Source: Oleispira antarctica RB-8 (GTDB lineage: Bacteria > Pseudomonadota > Gammaproteobacteria > Pseudomonadales > Oceanobacteraceae). Taken from it: a stretch of 64,000 nucleotides of DNA. Made by a program: the position numbers and the translations under genes. Of the stretch, positions 57,108 to 64,000 are shown piece by piece. The DNA lies in NCBI GenBank assembly GCA_000967895.1, contig FO203512.1, positions 3,595,531 through 3,659,530 of the forward strand. Reading direction: 5' to 3'. The notes under the pieces were generated by a model that saw nothing but the letters and a program-made list of their open reading frames with translations, was not told the DNA's origin and did no database searches. Each line of letters starts with the position of its first letter. Position 1 is the stretch's first letter.

Positions 57108-57536
57108 ATGAATGTATTACAAAACGTAGCCTACACCGCTAAAGCAACTGCAACAGGTGGTCGTGAAGGCAGTGCTAAATCTGATGATGGTCGTTTAGAT
57201 GTTAATTTATCAACACCTAAAGGCTTGGGTGGCGACGATGGTCAAGGTACTAACCCTGAGCAGTTATTCGCAGCAGGTTATGCTGCATGTTTCATTGGTG
57301 CACTTAAGTTTGTAGCGGCCGAAGAAAAACGCAGCTTACCAAAAGATGTGTATATCAATTCAGAAGTTTCCATTGGTGCTATCGAAGGCGGCTTTGGTAT
57401 CGCGGTTAAGCTTGCCGTATCACTGGGTGATATGGATAAAGCAGAAGCTCAAATCATGGTCGATAAAGCGCATAAGGTATGCCCTTATTCAAACGCGACT
57501 CGCGGCAATATTGAAGTAGAACTTTCAGTGATTTAA
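57108..57536 (+). CDS. ohr: Organic hydroperoxide resistance protein Ohr
   Basis: Cytoplasmic thiol peroxidase of 142 residues that reduces organic hydroperoxides. Catalytic Cys61 is in YAACFIGAL and resolving Cys125 in HKVCPYSNAT. Arg19 and Glu51, which position the peroxide in Ohr, are both present. The N-terminal YTAKATATGGREGSAKSDDG is typical. Length matches Ohr. GGAGCTTAAT precedes the ATG. It is divergent from ohrR, and a long hairpin follows. Confidence 0.95.
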   Translation: MNVLQNVAYTAKATATGGREGSAKSDDGRLDVNLSTPKGLGGDDGQGTNPEQLFAAGYAACFIGALKFVAAEEKRSLPKDVYINSEVSIGAIEGGFGIAVKLAVSLGDMDKAEAQIMVDKAHKVCPYSNATRGNIEVELSVI

Positions 57537-57583
57537 TGTCGCGTCGAATCTGAAGAAACAGGTTCAGTGATTCGCTAATATTT

Positions 57584-57620
57584 AATGAGTGCATTTCAGT
57601 CCAAGTTGAATGCACTCATT
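57584..57620 (+). terminator. Perfect 12-bp hairpin after ohr
   Basis: AATGAGTGCATT / AATGCACTCATT with a 13-base loop lies between the convergent ohr and phosphoribosyltransferase genes, 47 bases after the ohr stop. No T run follows, so it may act with Rho or as an mRNA-end stabiliser for both genes. Confidence 0.55.
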
Positions 57621-57646
57621 GAATGACTTAATAAGATCTAATCTGC

Positions 57647-58219
57647 TTAATCTTTAGGTAGGTGAGCTTTAATGATTTCATAAAGTTCAGGTCTGCCTTT
57701 TTCGATTTCCGCATTACTCAGTCCTTCTAGGGAATGAGGATACTTCAACCATGCCTCTGTTTCATGAATATAATAATCAGGTTCACGAGCCGTTTTATTA
57801 CGGGATGGTTTGTAATATGGAACAGCAACACGCACATCTTTTGGCATATTCAAGCGAGTACGACGCTGTAGCTCATCAATAATGGCTTCAATCGAACGGC
57901 CGGTATCAAATACGTCATCAACAATCAGCAAGCTGTCATCATGCTGAACATTCTTCATTAAATAATTTAAACCATGAACTTTCACTTCTCGTGACTGCAT
58001 ATCGATGCCAGCCGCATAAGAAGAGGTTCGAATTGCAATATTATCGGTCTCGACTCCGTGATAAGCCAAAAACTCTTGAACCGCAATGCCAACAGGTGCT
58101 CCACCTCTCCACACAGCAATCATGAAGGTTGGGCGAAAGCCCGAAGCTAATATTTGAGCCGCCAGAGCAAAAGAATCTTCTAATAAACCTTGTGCGCTTA
58201 AGTATTGCTTTTCGCTCAT
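57647..58219 (-). CDS. Purine-type phosphoribosyltransferase (paralogue A)
   Basis: Cytoplasmic enzyme of 190 residues. Type I PRTase fold with the PRPP-binding signature LLIVDDVFDTGRSIEAI, the N-terminal WRGGAPVGIAV loop and the VPYYKPSRNKTAREPDYYIHETEAWLKYPHS block. The domain set resembles hypoxanthine/xanthine phosphoribosyltransferases, so purine salvage (base plus PRPP to nucleotide) is the likely role. The exact base is not certain. The paralogue at 58376 is divergent from it and has the same blocks in the same order. The start MSEKQYL has no strong ribosome site that I can see. Confidence 0.8.
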   Translation of the reverse strand: MSEKQYLSAQGLLEDSFALAAQILASGFRPTFMIAVWRGGAPVGIAVQEFLAYHGVETDNIAIRTSSYAAGIDMQSREVKVHGLNYLMKNVQHDDSLLIVDDVFDTGRSIEAIIDELQRRTRLNMPKDVRVAVPYYKPSRNKTAREPDYYIHETEAWLKYPHSLEGLSNAEIEKGRPELYEIIKAHLPKD

Positions 58220-58239
58220 TGTATGTCCTATTGTGTGGT

Positions 58240-58328
58240 GCTTTACGTCGTAAAGCAGAGATCGGCGATAAACTGCCTATTGTGATTCATTTTAGGCTAT
58301 GGCCTAATTATACCTGACCATTTGGTCA
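58240..58328 (+). promoter_or_regulatory. Palindrome-rich shared promoter region of two phosphoribosyltransferase genes
   Basis: Three perfect dyads lie in the 156-base divergent gap: GCTTTACG-T-CGTAAAGC (58240-58256), TTAGGC-TATG-GCCTAA (58292-58307) and TGACCA-TT-TGGTCA (58315-58328). Their spacing and perfect symmetry suggest regulator-binding sites or mRNA-leader hairpins controlling both genes. The regulator is not identified, and the TGACCA dyad looks like a TetR-type or similar site. Confidence 0.5.
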
Positions 58329-58375
58329 TTTTATATTATAGGCTGATTCAAGCATTTGTCAGCACTGGAGGCAAG

Positions 58376-58969
58376 ATGGAAAAGCATTTTTTAGACGAAG
58401 AAACCTTAATTCAGGATGCTTTTCGCCTTGGCGTAAAAATATTGGAGAGTGGCTTTCGCCCAACCTTCATCGTTGGTTTGTGGCGCGGTGGTAGCTCTGT
58501 AGGGATTTACGTACAAGAATGTTTGCAAACACTAGGGGTTAAAACCGACCATATTTCATTGCGAACCTCTTATAAAGGTCAGCCCGCTTATCAATCAATG
58601 GTGAACAACCCTGAAGATATTCGTGTACATGGCACTCAATATTTGGTCGAAAACCTAAACGCTGATGATGGTTTATTGATTGTTGATGATGTATTCAGTA
58701 GCGGTCAAAACATATCTGCAGTGCTGCAACGATTAAAAAAGCACCTCAAATGCAACCTCCCTACCGATATTCGCATTGCGACCCTTTATCAAAAGCCAAG
58801 CATGAACCAAACAGATTTTGGCCCAGATTATTATCTGCATGAAACCGATGATTGGCTGGTATTCCCATATGAGCTAACAGGTTTAAGCATCGAAGAAATT
58901 GCTCAACACAAACCTCATGTATCACCGTTATTGGTTCATGATCTTGTAGAGACAGCACCCGAAGCCTAG
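58376..58969 (+). CDS. Purine-type phosphoribosyltransferase (paralogue B)
   Basis: Cytoplasmic phosphoribosyltransferase of 197 residues. The start is ATG 58376, chosen because GGAGG lies 4 bases upstream, so a longer reading from 58322 is unlikely. It has VGLWRGGSSVGIYV, LLIVDDVFSSGQNISAVLQRL (PRPP loop) and LYQKPSMNQTDFGPDYYLHETDDWLVFPYE, aligned block for block with paralogue A. The PRPP loop reads FSSGQ instead of FDTGR, a change that could alter PRPP or base specificity. The C-terminus LVHDLVETAPEA is longer. The pair arose by duplication and now shares a divergent promoter. Confidence 0.78.
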   Translation: MEKHFLDEETLIQDAFRLGVKILESGFRPTFIVGLWRGGSSVGIYVQECLQTLGVKTDHISLRTSYKGQPAYQSMVNNPEDIRVHGTQYLVENLNADDGLLIVDDVFSSGQNISAVLQRLKKHLKCNLPTDIRIATLYQKPSMNQTDFGPDYYLHETDDWLVFPYELTGLSIEEIAQHKPHVSPLLVHDLVETAPEA

Positions 58970-59011
58970 CTTCCAATTGATATCAGATTCACCAATCTGC
59001 ATTAGAACAAC

Positions 59012-59049
59012 ACCTCACATAGCCATTTTCAATGATTGGCATGTGAGGT
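59012..59049 (+). terminator. Hairpin after paralogue B
   Basis: ACCTCACAT pairs with ATGTGAGGT (9 bp), extended by GCCA / TGGC inside with one bulged A. It is 43 bases after the stop and not followed by T, so it is a structured 3' end rather than a clear intrinsic terminator. Confidence 0.45.
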
Positions 59050-59188
59050 TGAACACGACCATAAAGTATTAACCGATAATGATTAATACATAGACCCTAC
59101 TTTGAAAATAGCCTTAACCCCGCCTTAACCGTCTCTTTGATATGTTACCTGCCAGACTATTATTAGTAACTTTTATTAAGGTTTACCT

Positions 59189-60352
59189 ATGCTTTCATCT
59201 AGAACTCTCAATTATGGGCTAAGCTTGCTCTTTCCACTTATCTTGCTAGGTTGCGGTGCTCAGACTGAAGCGCCCAAAGAACAAAGTAAATCTCTTCATG
59301 TCGACACATTAACCATATCTACGTCGAACCTCAGACTAAGTAATGAACTACCTGCTCGTATATCAGCGCTTAAAAAAGCAGAGGTTAGACCACAAGTTAC
59401 TGGAATTCTTCAAACTCGCCTCTTCAAAGAAGGTGATTTTGTAAATACTGATGAAGTGTTATATCAAATTGATCCAACAATTTATCAAGCCACGGTTAAC
59501 AGCGCTAAAGCACAATTAACGAAAGCATTTGCGGCAGAGAGCACTACTCAAAAATCAGTCAATCGTTATCGTGAATTGCTGAAGAAAAAATTAGCCAGCC
59601 AAGAATTATATGATGAAGCCGAGTCCGCTTACCTACAAGCAAAGGCTGAGGTTACGATTAAAAAAGCGGACTTAGATTATGCCAACATTGAGCTTTCCTA
59701 TACTAAAATAAAAGCACCGATTTCAGGCATCATTGGCATATCACTGGCATCTGAAGGTTCCTTATTAACGGTTGGGCAATCTTCTTATTTAACAACGATT
59801 ATTCAATCAGACCATGTCTATGTGGATATGCAGCAATCATCGCTTTCTCTTTATAAATTGAAACAAGCCTTTAGCAGTCAAACCAATACTCAAGCGTCTA
59901 TTCCCGTTCTTCTGACATTAGAAGATGGCACTGAATATAGTGAAAAAGGTTATTTGGAATTCTCAGAAGCTCAAGTAAACGCATCGACTGGCAGCGTGAC
60001 ATTGCGTGCAATTATTCCAAACCCTCAACAAACCTTGCTTCCTGGCATGTTTGTGCGCGCGACAATCTCGGCGCCAGAAGCGAGAGATTATATCGTTTTA
60101 CCTCAATCTACGATCATCAGAAGCCAATCTGGAGAGCCATATGTTTTTATTGTTGATGAAAAAAATATTTCGGAAAAAGTCTTTCTAGAATTAGGTAATG
60201 AGGTAGGGAACGGCTGGATCATTGAAAAAGGTTTGAAATCTGGCGATAAAGTTATTACCAGTAATTTAAATAACATAAAAAATAAACAAGTTGTTGTCAT
60301 CGATAGCGATATCGATGTGGATCAACTCAGCGCTTTAAACGAAAAGTTATAA
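59189..60352 (+). CDS. RND efflux periplasmic adaptor (AcrA/MexA-like lipoprotein)
   Basis: Membrane-fusion lipoprotein of 387 residues (lipobox LILLGC, Cys22). Order: lipoyl half-domain (VTGILQTRLFKEGDFVNTDEVLYQIDPTIYQATVNSAKAQL, about 68-108), alpha-hairpin (about 95-165), beta-barrel and membrane-proximal domain ending near 380. The second lipoyl half is SYTKIKAPISGIIGISLASEGSLLTVGQ. It would bridge the RND pump and an outer-membrane channel. It stands 25 bases before the pump gene. No TolC-type channel gene is in this window, so an unlinked one is assumed. Confidence 0.92.
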   Translation: MLSSRTLNYGLSLLFPLILLGCGAQTEAPKEQSKSLHVDTLTISTSNLRLSNELPARISALKKAEVRPQVTGILQTRLFKEGDFVNTDEVLYQIDPTIYQATVNSAKAQLTKAFAAESTTQKSVNRYRELLKKKLASQELYDEAESAYLQAKAEVTIKKADLDYANIELSYTKIKAPISGIIGISLASEGSLLTVGQSSYLTTIIQSDHVYVDMQQSSLSLYKLKQAFSSQTNTQASIPVLLTLEDGTEYSEKGYLEFSEAQVNASTGSVTLRAIIPNPQQTLLPGMFVRATISAPEARDYIVLPQSTIIRSQSGEPYVFIVDEKNISEKVFLELGNEVGNGWIIEKGLKSGDKVITSNLNNIKNKQVVVIDSDIDVDQLSALNEKL

Positions 60353-60377
60353 CTCATTAGTTAATTAAGGATTATTC

Positions 60378-63300
60378 ATGTCCAGTTTTTTTATTAATCG
60401 GCCTGTGTTTGCTTGGGTTATTGCGATTGTCATTATGCTATCTGGCATTGTATCAATCATTAACTTGCCCGTTGCGCAATATCCCAGCATTGCACCACCC
60501 ACCATTCAAATTAGTACGTCTTACCCAGGTGCATCTGCTAAAACGATTGAAGACAGTGTTACCCAAGTTATCGAGCAAAGCATGACGGGCATCGATAACC
60601 TTTTGTACATGTCGTCAAAAAGTGAATCATCAGGTAGAGCAACAGTATCACTAACTTTTAGTGCTGGCACAGACCCTGATATTGCACAGGTACAAGTACA
60701 AAATAATTTACAGCAAGCCACAAGCCGACTACCGACTTCAGTACAAAATCAAGGGATGACCGTTCGAAAAAGCACGTCTGGCTTTATGTCAGTGACCGCC
60801 CTGTTCTCTCCTACGGGTACGATGAGTTTTTCTGAGATTCAAGATTATGCTAACTCCAATATTAAAGACATTGTAAGCCGAGTGAATGGGGTTGGTTCAG
60901 TGACTATTTTTGGTCCTTCATATGCAATGCGTATATGGTTAGACCCCGCAAAATTAAACAGTTACGCCCTGACACCTGGAGACATTTCCTCTGCTGTTTC
61001 TATACAAAATAGCCAGGTTACAGTAGGTCAAATAGGTGGAACGCCTTCTACAGATTCACAATTAATTAACGCGACGATTACAGCGCAAAGCTTATTAACG
61101 ACGGTGGATGAGTTCAAAAATATTCTGATTAAAGTTAATGAAGATGGCTCTCAGATTCGCTTAGAAGATATTGCAAACGTTGAGTTAGGCAGTGAAGATT
61201 CTAGCGTTATTCCCAACTATAACGGTTACGGTACATCCGGTGTTGCCATAACGCTTGCGTCAGGTGCTAACTCTTTAGATACTCAAGCCGCAGTTGATGC
61301 GAAGCTGGCACAATTGGCAGAGGGTTTTCCAGAAGGCTTAGAGATGGCCAAGGCAACCGATAATAACGACTTTATTCGTTTATCAATTACGGAAGTGATC
61401 AAAACACTCTTTGAAGCCATCGTGCTCGTATTTTTAGTCATGTTGTTATTTTTACAAAATCTACGGGCAACATTGATTCCGACGATTGCCGTGCCCGTTG
61501 TGCTACTAGGTACATTTGCGATCATGAATTTGATGGGTTTTTCTATCAATACACTGACCATGTTTGGCATGGTACTCGCCATTGGTTTATTAGTTGATGA
61601 TGCGATTGTGGTAGTTGAAAACGTAGAACGCATTATGCACGAGGAAAATCTATCGCCTATAGAAGCCACACGAAAATCGATGAAGCAAATCACCAGTGCT
61701 TTAATAGGTATTACTATTGTGCTGGCTGTTGTTTTTATTCCCATGGCATTTATTGGTGGGTCAGCAGGGACAATTTATCAGCAATTTTCACTGACTATTG
61801 TTTCAGCGATGGCCCTATCGGTACTCGTTGCATTAATACTAACTCCTGTTTTATGTGCAACGCTTTTAAAACCTGTAAAAGAAGAATCTAAGGCTAAAAT
61901 ATTTAGGAGTTTCAATAATTTATTTGAAAAAACCAAATTGGGCTACAGTTCGTCAATACAAGGAACGTTAAATCGCCCCATTCGATTTATTCTTATCTAT
62001 CTATTATTAGTCGGTGGTAGCTTTTATATTTATTCATCATTACCTAGCTCATTTTTACCCAATGAAGATCAAGGTAAAGTGCTTGTCATGGTCAGTCTTC
62101 CCAATGGCTCAACGTTGAATCAAACGAATGAAGTCATGACGGAGATTAGAGAGTACTTTGAAGAGAATGAAAGTGACGTGGTAAAAAGAGTATTTACCGT
62201 TGCAGGCTTTAACTTTGCAGGCAGAGGACAAAATGCAGCCTTGGCATTTGTGGGTTTAAAAGATTGGTCTGAACGAACCGCAGAAGGTACCGATTTAGAC
62301 TCAATTATTCAACGTAGTATGGAGCACTTTTCTACATATAAAAAAGCATCCGTATTTGCATTCAATACCCCTGCTATTCGTGAATTAGGACAAGCCACTG
62401 GTTTTAACTTCTACCTGGAAGATATTGGAAATATAGGCCACGATCAATTAATCGAACTTCGTGATCAGCTATTAGGAACATTGGCACAAAGTCCAATGCT
62501 AAAAAAAGTAAGATCTAATGGTCTGGAAGATAATGCTCAACTTTATCTTGATATCGACTATGAAAAAGCCAAAGTAATGGGGATCAATATTAGTGATATT
62601 AATAATACGCTCTCCATCGCTTGGGGCTCTTCTTATGTGAATGATTTCATTGATAAAGGGCGATCTAAAAAAGTCTATATACAGGCGCAAGCAGAGTTCC
62701 GCATGACACCAGAAGATATTAGTCACTGGTATGTTCGCAATAATAAAGGCGAAATGGTCGCTATATCCACATTTACCACGTCACATTGGAGGCAAGGCCC
62801 ACCTCAATTAGCACGCTATAACGGTAATTCGGCCGTACAAATATTAGGCGAAGCCAATACGGGATACAGCACCGGAGATGCAATGGATGAGGTAGACCGC
62901 ATCGCAAGCGAACTATCAAAAGATATTCAAGTGAGCTGGACAGGCATGTCGTATCAGGAAAAAGAATCAGGTGGCCAAGCACCCATACTCTATGCTGCGT
63001 CATTACTAATGGTTTTTTTATGCTTAGCAGCACTTTATGAAAGCTGGAGTATTCCTTTTGTTATCATTCTAGTGGTACCGTTGGGTATCTTAGGGGCCGC
63101 AGCAGCGATTATGATGCGTGGCTTAGAGAATGATGTGTATTTCCAAGTAGGGTTATTAACTACGATAGGTCTCGCGGCAAAAAATACCATCTTAATCGTT
63201 GAGTTTGCTAAAGATCTTTATGAAAAAGGAATGAGCTTAATGGATGCTACTATTCATGCTTGTGAAATGCGCTTGCGCCCTATCATCATGACATCGTTGG

Positions 63301-63476
63301 CCTTCGTATTAGGTGTATTGCCTTTAGTCATTAGCACGGGGGCTGGGGCAAATGCTCGTAATGCAATTGGCACATCCGTGATGGGTGGCATGATTGCGGC
63401 CACTATTTTAGTGATTTACTTTGCACCACTATTTTTTGTACTAATCGTAAAATGGTTCAGCTCTAAAAAAGCATAA
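60378..63476 (+). CDS. RND multidrug efflux permease (AcrB/MexB-like, HAE1 type)
   Basis: Inner-membrane proton-driven efflux pump of 1032 residues, normal length for HAE1 RND pumps. It begins MSSFFINRPVFAWVIAIVIMLSGIVS with PVAQYPSIAPPTIQISTSYPGAS. The proton-relay Asp pair lies in GLLVDDAIVVVENVER (helix 4), and the relay Lys in GLAAKNTILIVEFAK (helix 10). The conserved RALRPIIMTS-like block is seen as MRLRPIIMTSLAFVLGVLPL near the end. Twelve helices and two large periplasmic loops are evident. Substrates cannot be assigned. Its stop is 12 bases before the response-regulator start, suggesting one operon with its regulator. Confidence 0.95.
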   Translation: MSSFFINRPVFAWVIAIVIMLSGIVSIINLPVAQYPSIAPPTIQISTSYPGASAKTIEDSVTQVIEQSMTGIDNLLYMSSKSESSGRATVSLTFSAGTDPDIAQVQVQNNLQQATSRLPTSVQNQGMTVRKSTSGFMSVTALFSPTGTMSFSEIQDYANSNIKDIVSRVNGVGSVTIFGPSYAMRIWLDPAKLNSYALTPGDISSAVSIQNSQVTVGQIGGTPSTDSQLINATITAQSLLTTVDEFKNILIKVNEDGSQIRLEDIANVELGSEDSSVIPNYNGYGTSGVAITLASGANSLDTQAAVDAKLAQLAEGFPEGLEMAKATDNNDFIRLSITEVIKTLFEAIVLVFLVMLLFLQNLRATLIPTIAVPVVLLGTFAIMNLMGFSINTLTMFGMVLAIGLLVDDAIVVVENVERIMHEENLSPIEATRKSMKQITSALIGITIVLAVVFIPMAFIGGSAGTIYQQFSLTIVSAMALSVLVALILTPVLCATLLKPVKEESKAKIFRSFNNLFEKTKLGYSSSIQGTLNRPIRFILIYLLLVGGSFYIYSSLPSSFLPNEDQGKVLVMVSLPNGSTLNQTNEVMTEIREYFEENESDVVKRVFTVAGFNFAGRGQNAALAFVGLKDWSERTAEGTDLDSIIQRSMEHFSTYKKASVFAFNTPAIRELGQATGFNFYLEDIGNIGHDQLIELRDQLLGTLAQSPMLKKVRSNGLEDNAQLYLDIDYEKAKVMGINISDINNTLSIAWGSSYVNDFIDKGRSKKVYIQAQAEFRMTPEDISHWYVRNNKGEMVAISTFTTSHWRQGPPQLARYNGNSAVQILGEANTGYSTGDAMDEVDRIASELSKDIQVSWTGMSYQEKESGGQAPILYAASLLMVFLCLAALYESWSIPFVIILVVPLGILGAAAAIMMRGLENDVYFQVGLLTTIGLAAKNTILIVEFAKDLYEKGMSLMDATIHACEMRLRPIIMTSLAFVLGVLPLVISTGAGANARNAIGTSVMGGMIAATILVIYFAPLFFVLIVKWFSSKKA

Positions 63477-63488
63477 CATGAGACAACT

Positions 63489-64000
63489 ATGAAATCGGAC
63501 AATTTAATGTTTCTCTTGGTTGAAGATGACCTGGATTTAGCCGCTGCAATAGTTGATTACTTTGAATTAGAGAACATCCAATGTGATCATGCCAGCAACG
63601 GTGTTGCTGGTTTAAACCTAATAAAAAGCAATCAGTATGATGCGATTATATTAGATTTGAATCTGCCCAAAATGAATGGTTTACAAGTCTGTGAGCAATT
63701 GCGTGGATTTGGAATAGATGTCCCTGTGTTGATGTTAACAGCACAGGATACATTAGATGATAAACTCATGGGCTTCTCTAAAGGAGCCGATGATTACTTA
63801 ATAAAACCCTTTGCTATGGAAGAATTGATTGTACGGACTCAAGTATTAGCAAAACGTAGAAGCGGTCAAGTATCACGCCTTACAGTATTTGATGTCGTAT
63901 TAGAAATAAATCAAAAACAAGCTTTTCGAAATAATCAACAATTAAAACTATCCCCCACAGCCCTTAAAATATTAGAAATACTCATGCGGGCAAGCCCAAA
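63489..64000 (+). CDS. OmpR-family response regulator, partial (3' end outside window)
   Basis: The first about 170 residues of an OmpR/PhoB-type regulator. The receiver has the acidic pair DD at 13-14, phospho-acceptor Asp56 in AIILDLNLPKMNG, the Thr in MLTAQD and Lys in LIKPFAMEEL. The DNA-binding domain starts before the window ends (LKLSPTALKILEIL). It is 12 bases after the RND pump gene, so it probably controls the pump operon, with a sensor kinase expected just beyond the window. Confidence 0.88.
   Translation, partial: MKSDNLMFLLVEDDLDLAAAIVDYFELENIQCDHASNGVAGLNLIKSNQYDAIILDLNLPKMNGLQVCEQLRGFGIDVPVLMLTAQDTLDDKLMGFSKGADDYLIKPFAMEELIVRTQVLAKRRSGQVSRLTVFDVVLEINQKQAFRNNQQLKLSPTALKILEILMRASP

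Noticed and set aside
58322-58375. ATG at 58322 as start of phosphoribosyltransferase paralogue B
   Set aside because: It overlaps the TGACCA dyad and lacks a ribosome site, whereas 58376 has GGAGG four bases upstream.
61283-61744. A 153-codon minus-strand frame opposite the RND pump gene
   Set aside because: It is antisense to conserved pump sequence and is explained by its codon pattern.

Overview
This window looks like chromosome from a free-living, flagellated or otherwise chemotactic, AT-rich gammaproteobacterium, probably marine (Oceanospirillales-like, though the sequence alone does not fix the genus). The reasons are CpxRA-like and OhrR/Ohr proteins of gammaproteobacterial type, a TRAP transporter, c-di-GMP proteins, FadH, a lipid A-type acyltransferase, an RND pump and ZnuD-type zinc uptake. 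I see no rRNA, tRNA, CRISPR array, phage block or insertion sequence. Coding density is high and most gaps hold regulatory hairpins or operators.

Layout. 1-3325 (minus): a CpxA-like kinase cut by the window edge, its CpxR-like regulator with a possible autoregulatory box, a ComFB-family protein, a K+ channel and a rhodanese. 3576-7355: a 1259-residue PilZ-DUF1631-GGDEF-EAL protein whose PilZ motifs are intact while its GGDEF and EAL motifs are degenerate. 7440-11181: a TRAP operon that includes the lipoprotein TatT, closed by a hairpin terminator. 11419-15904: a DTW-domain tRNA modification enzyme overlapping a spermidine-synthase-like gene, a chemoreceptor and a small secreted protein. 15917-21814 (minus): a CI/LexA-like repressor, an RhlE-type helicase, a lipid A-type acyltransferase, DAHP synthase and an unknown exported protein. 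In front of DAHP synthase is an attenuator with a 48-codon leader peptide rich in Phe, Tyr and Trp.

21989-25201: allantoinase PuuE, then an unrecognised 149-residue protein coupled to a hybrid histidine kinase. 25299-29933: a zinc-starvation operon (zigA, znuD, aztD-like) with one Zur-like box before zigA and a second across the znuD start codon. 30078-36658: FadH, a large PKD/propeller lipoprotein and an orphan periplasmic binding protein. 36758-37202: a decayed GFA-family pseudogene.

37484-48107 is the most coherent little-understood system. It has three transglutaminase-like proteins, two circularly permuted ATP-grasp proteins and two alpha-E domains (one fused to an ATP-grasp). It falls into two transcription modules separated by a strong terminator followed by a TATAAT promoter. 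Such sets have been predicted by comparative genomics to make or attach peptide-like modifications, but the product is unknown. A Peptidase_Mx-like zinc protease lies about 2 kb downstream on the other strand.

48156-56221 (minus): cold-shock protein, phytase-type esterase-like lipoprotein, the zinc protease, an exported protein with a duplicated CxxC module, a Trp-rich small protein, YgjV, a SUFU-like protein and a 7TMR-DISM diguanylate cyclase. 56532-57536: the divergent ohrR/ohr pair. 57647-58969: two divergent paralogous phosphoribosyltransferases sharing a palindrome-rich promoter region. 59189-64000: RND efflux adaptor and pump followed by an OmpR-type regulator cut by the window edge.
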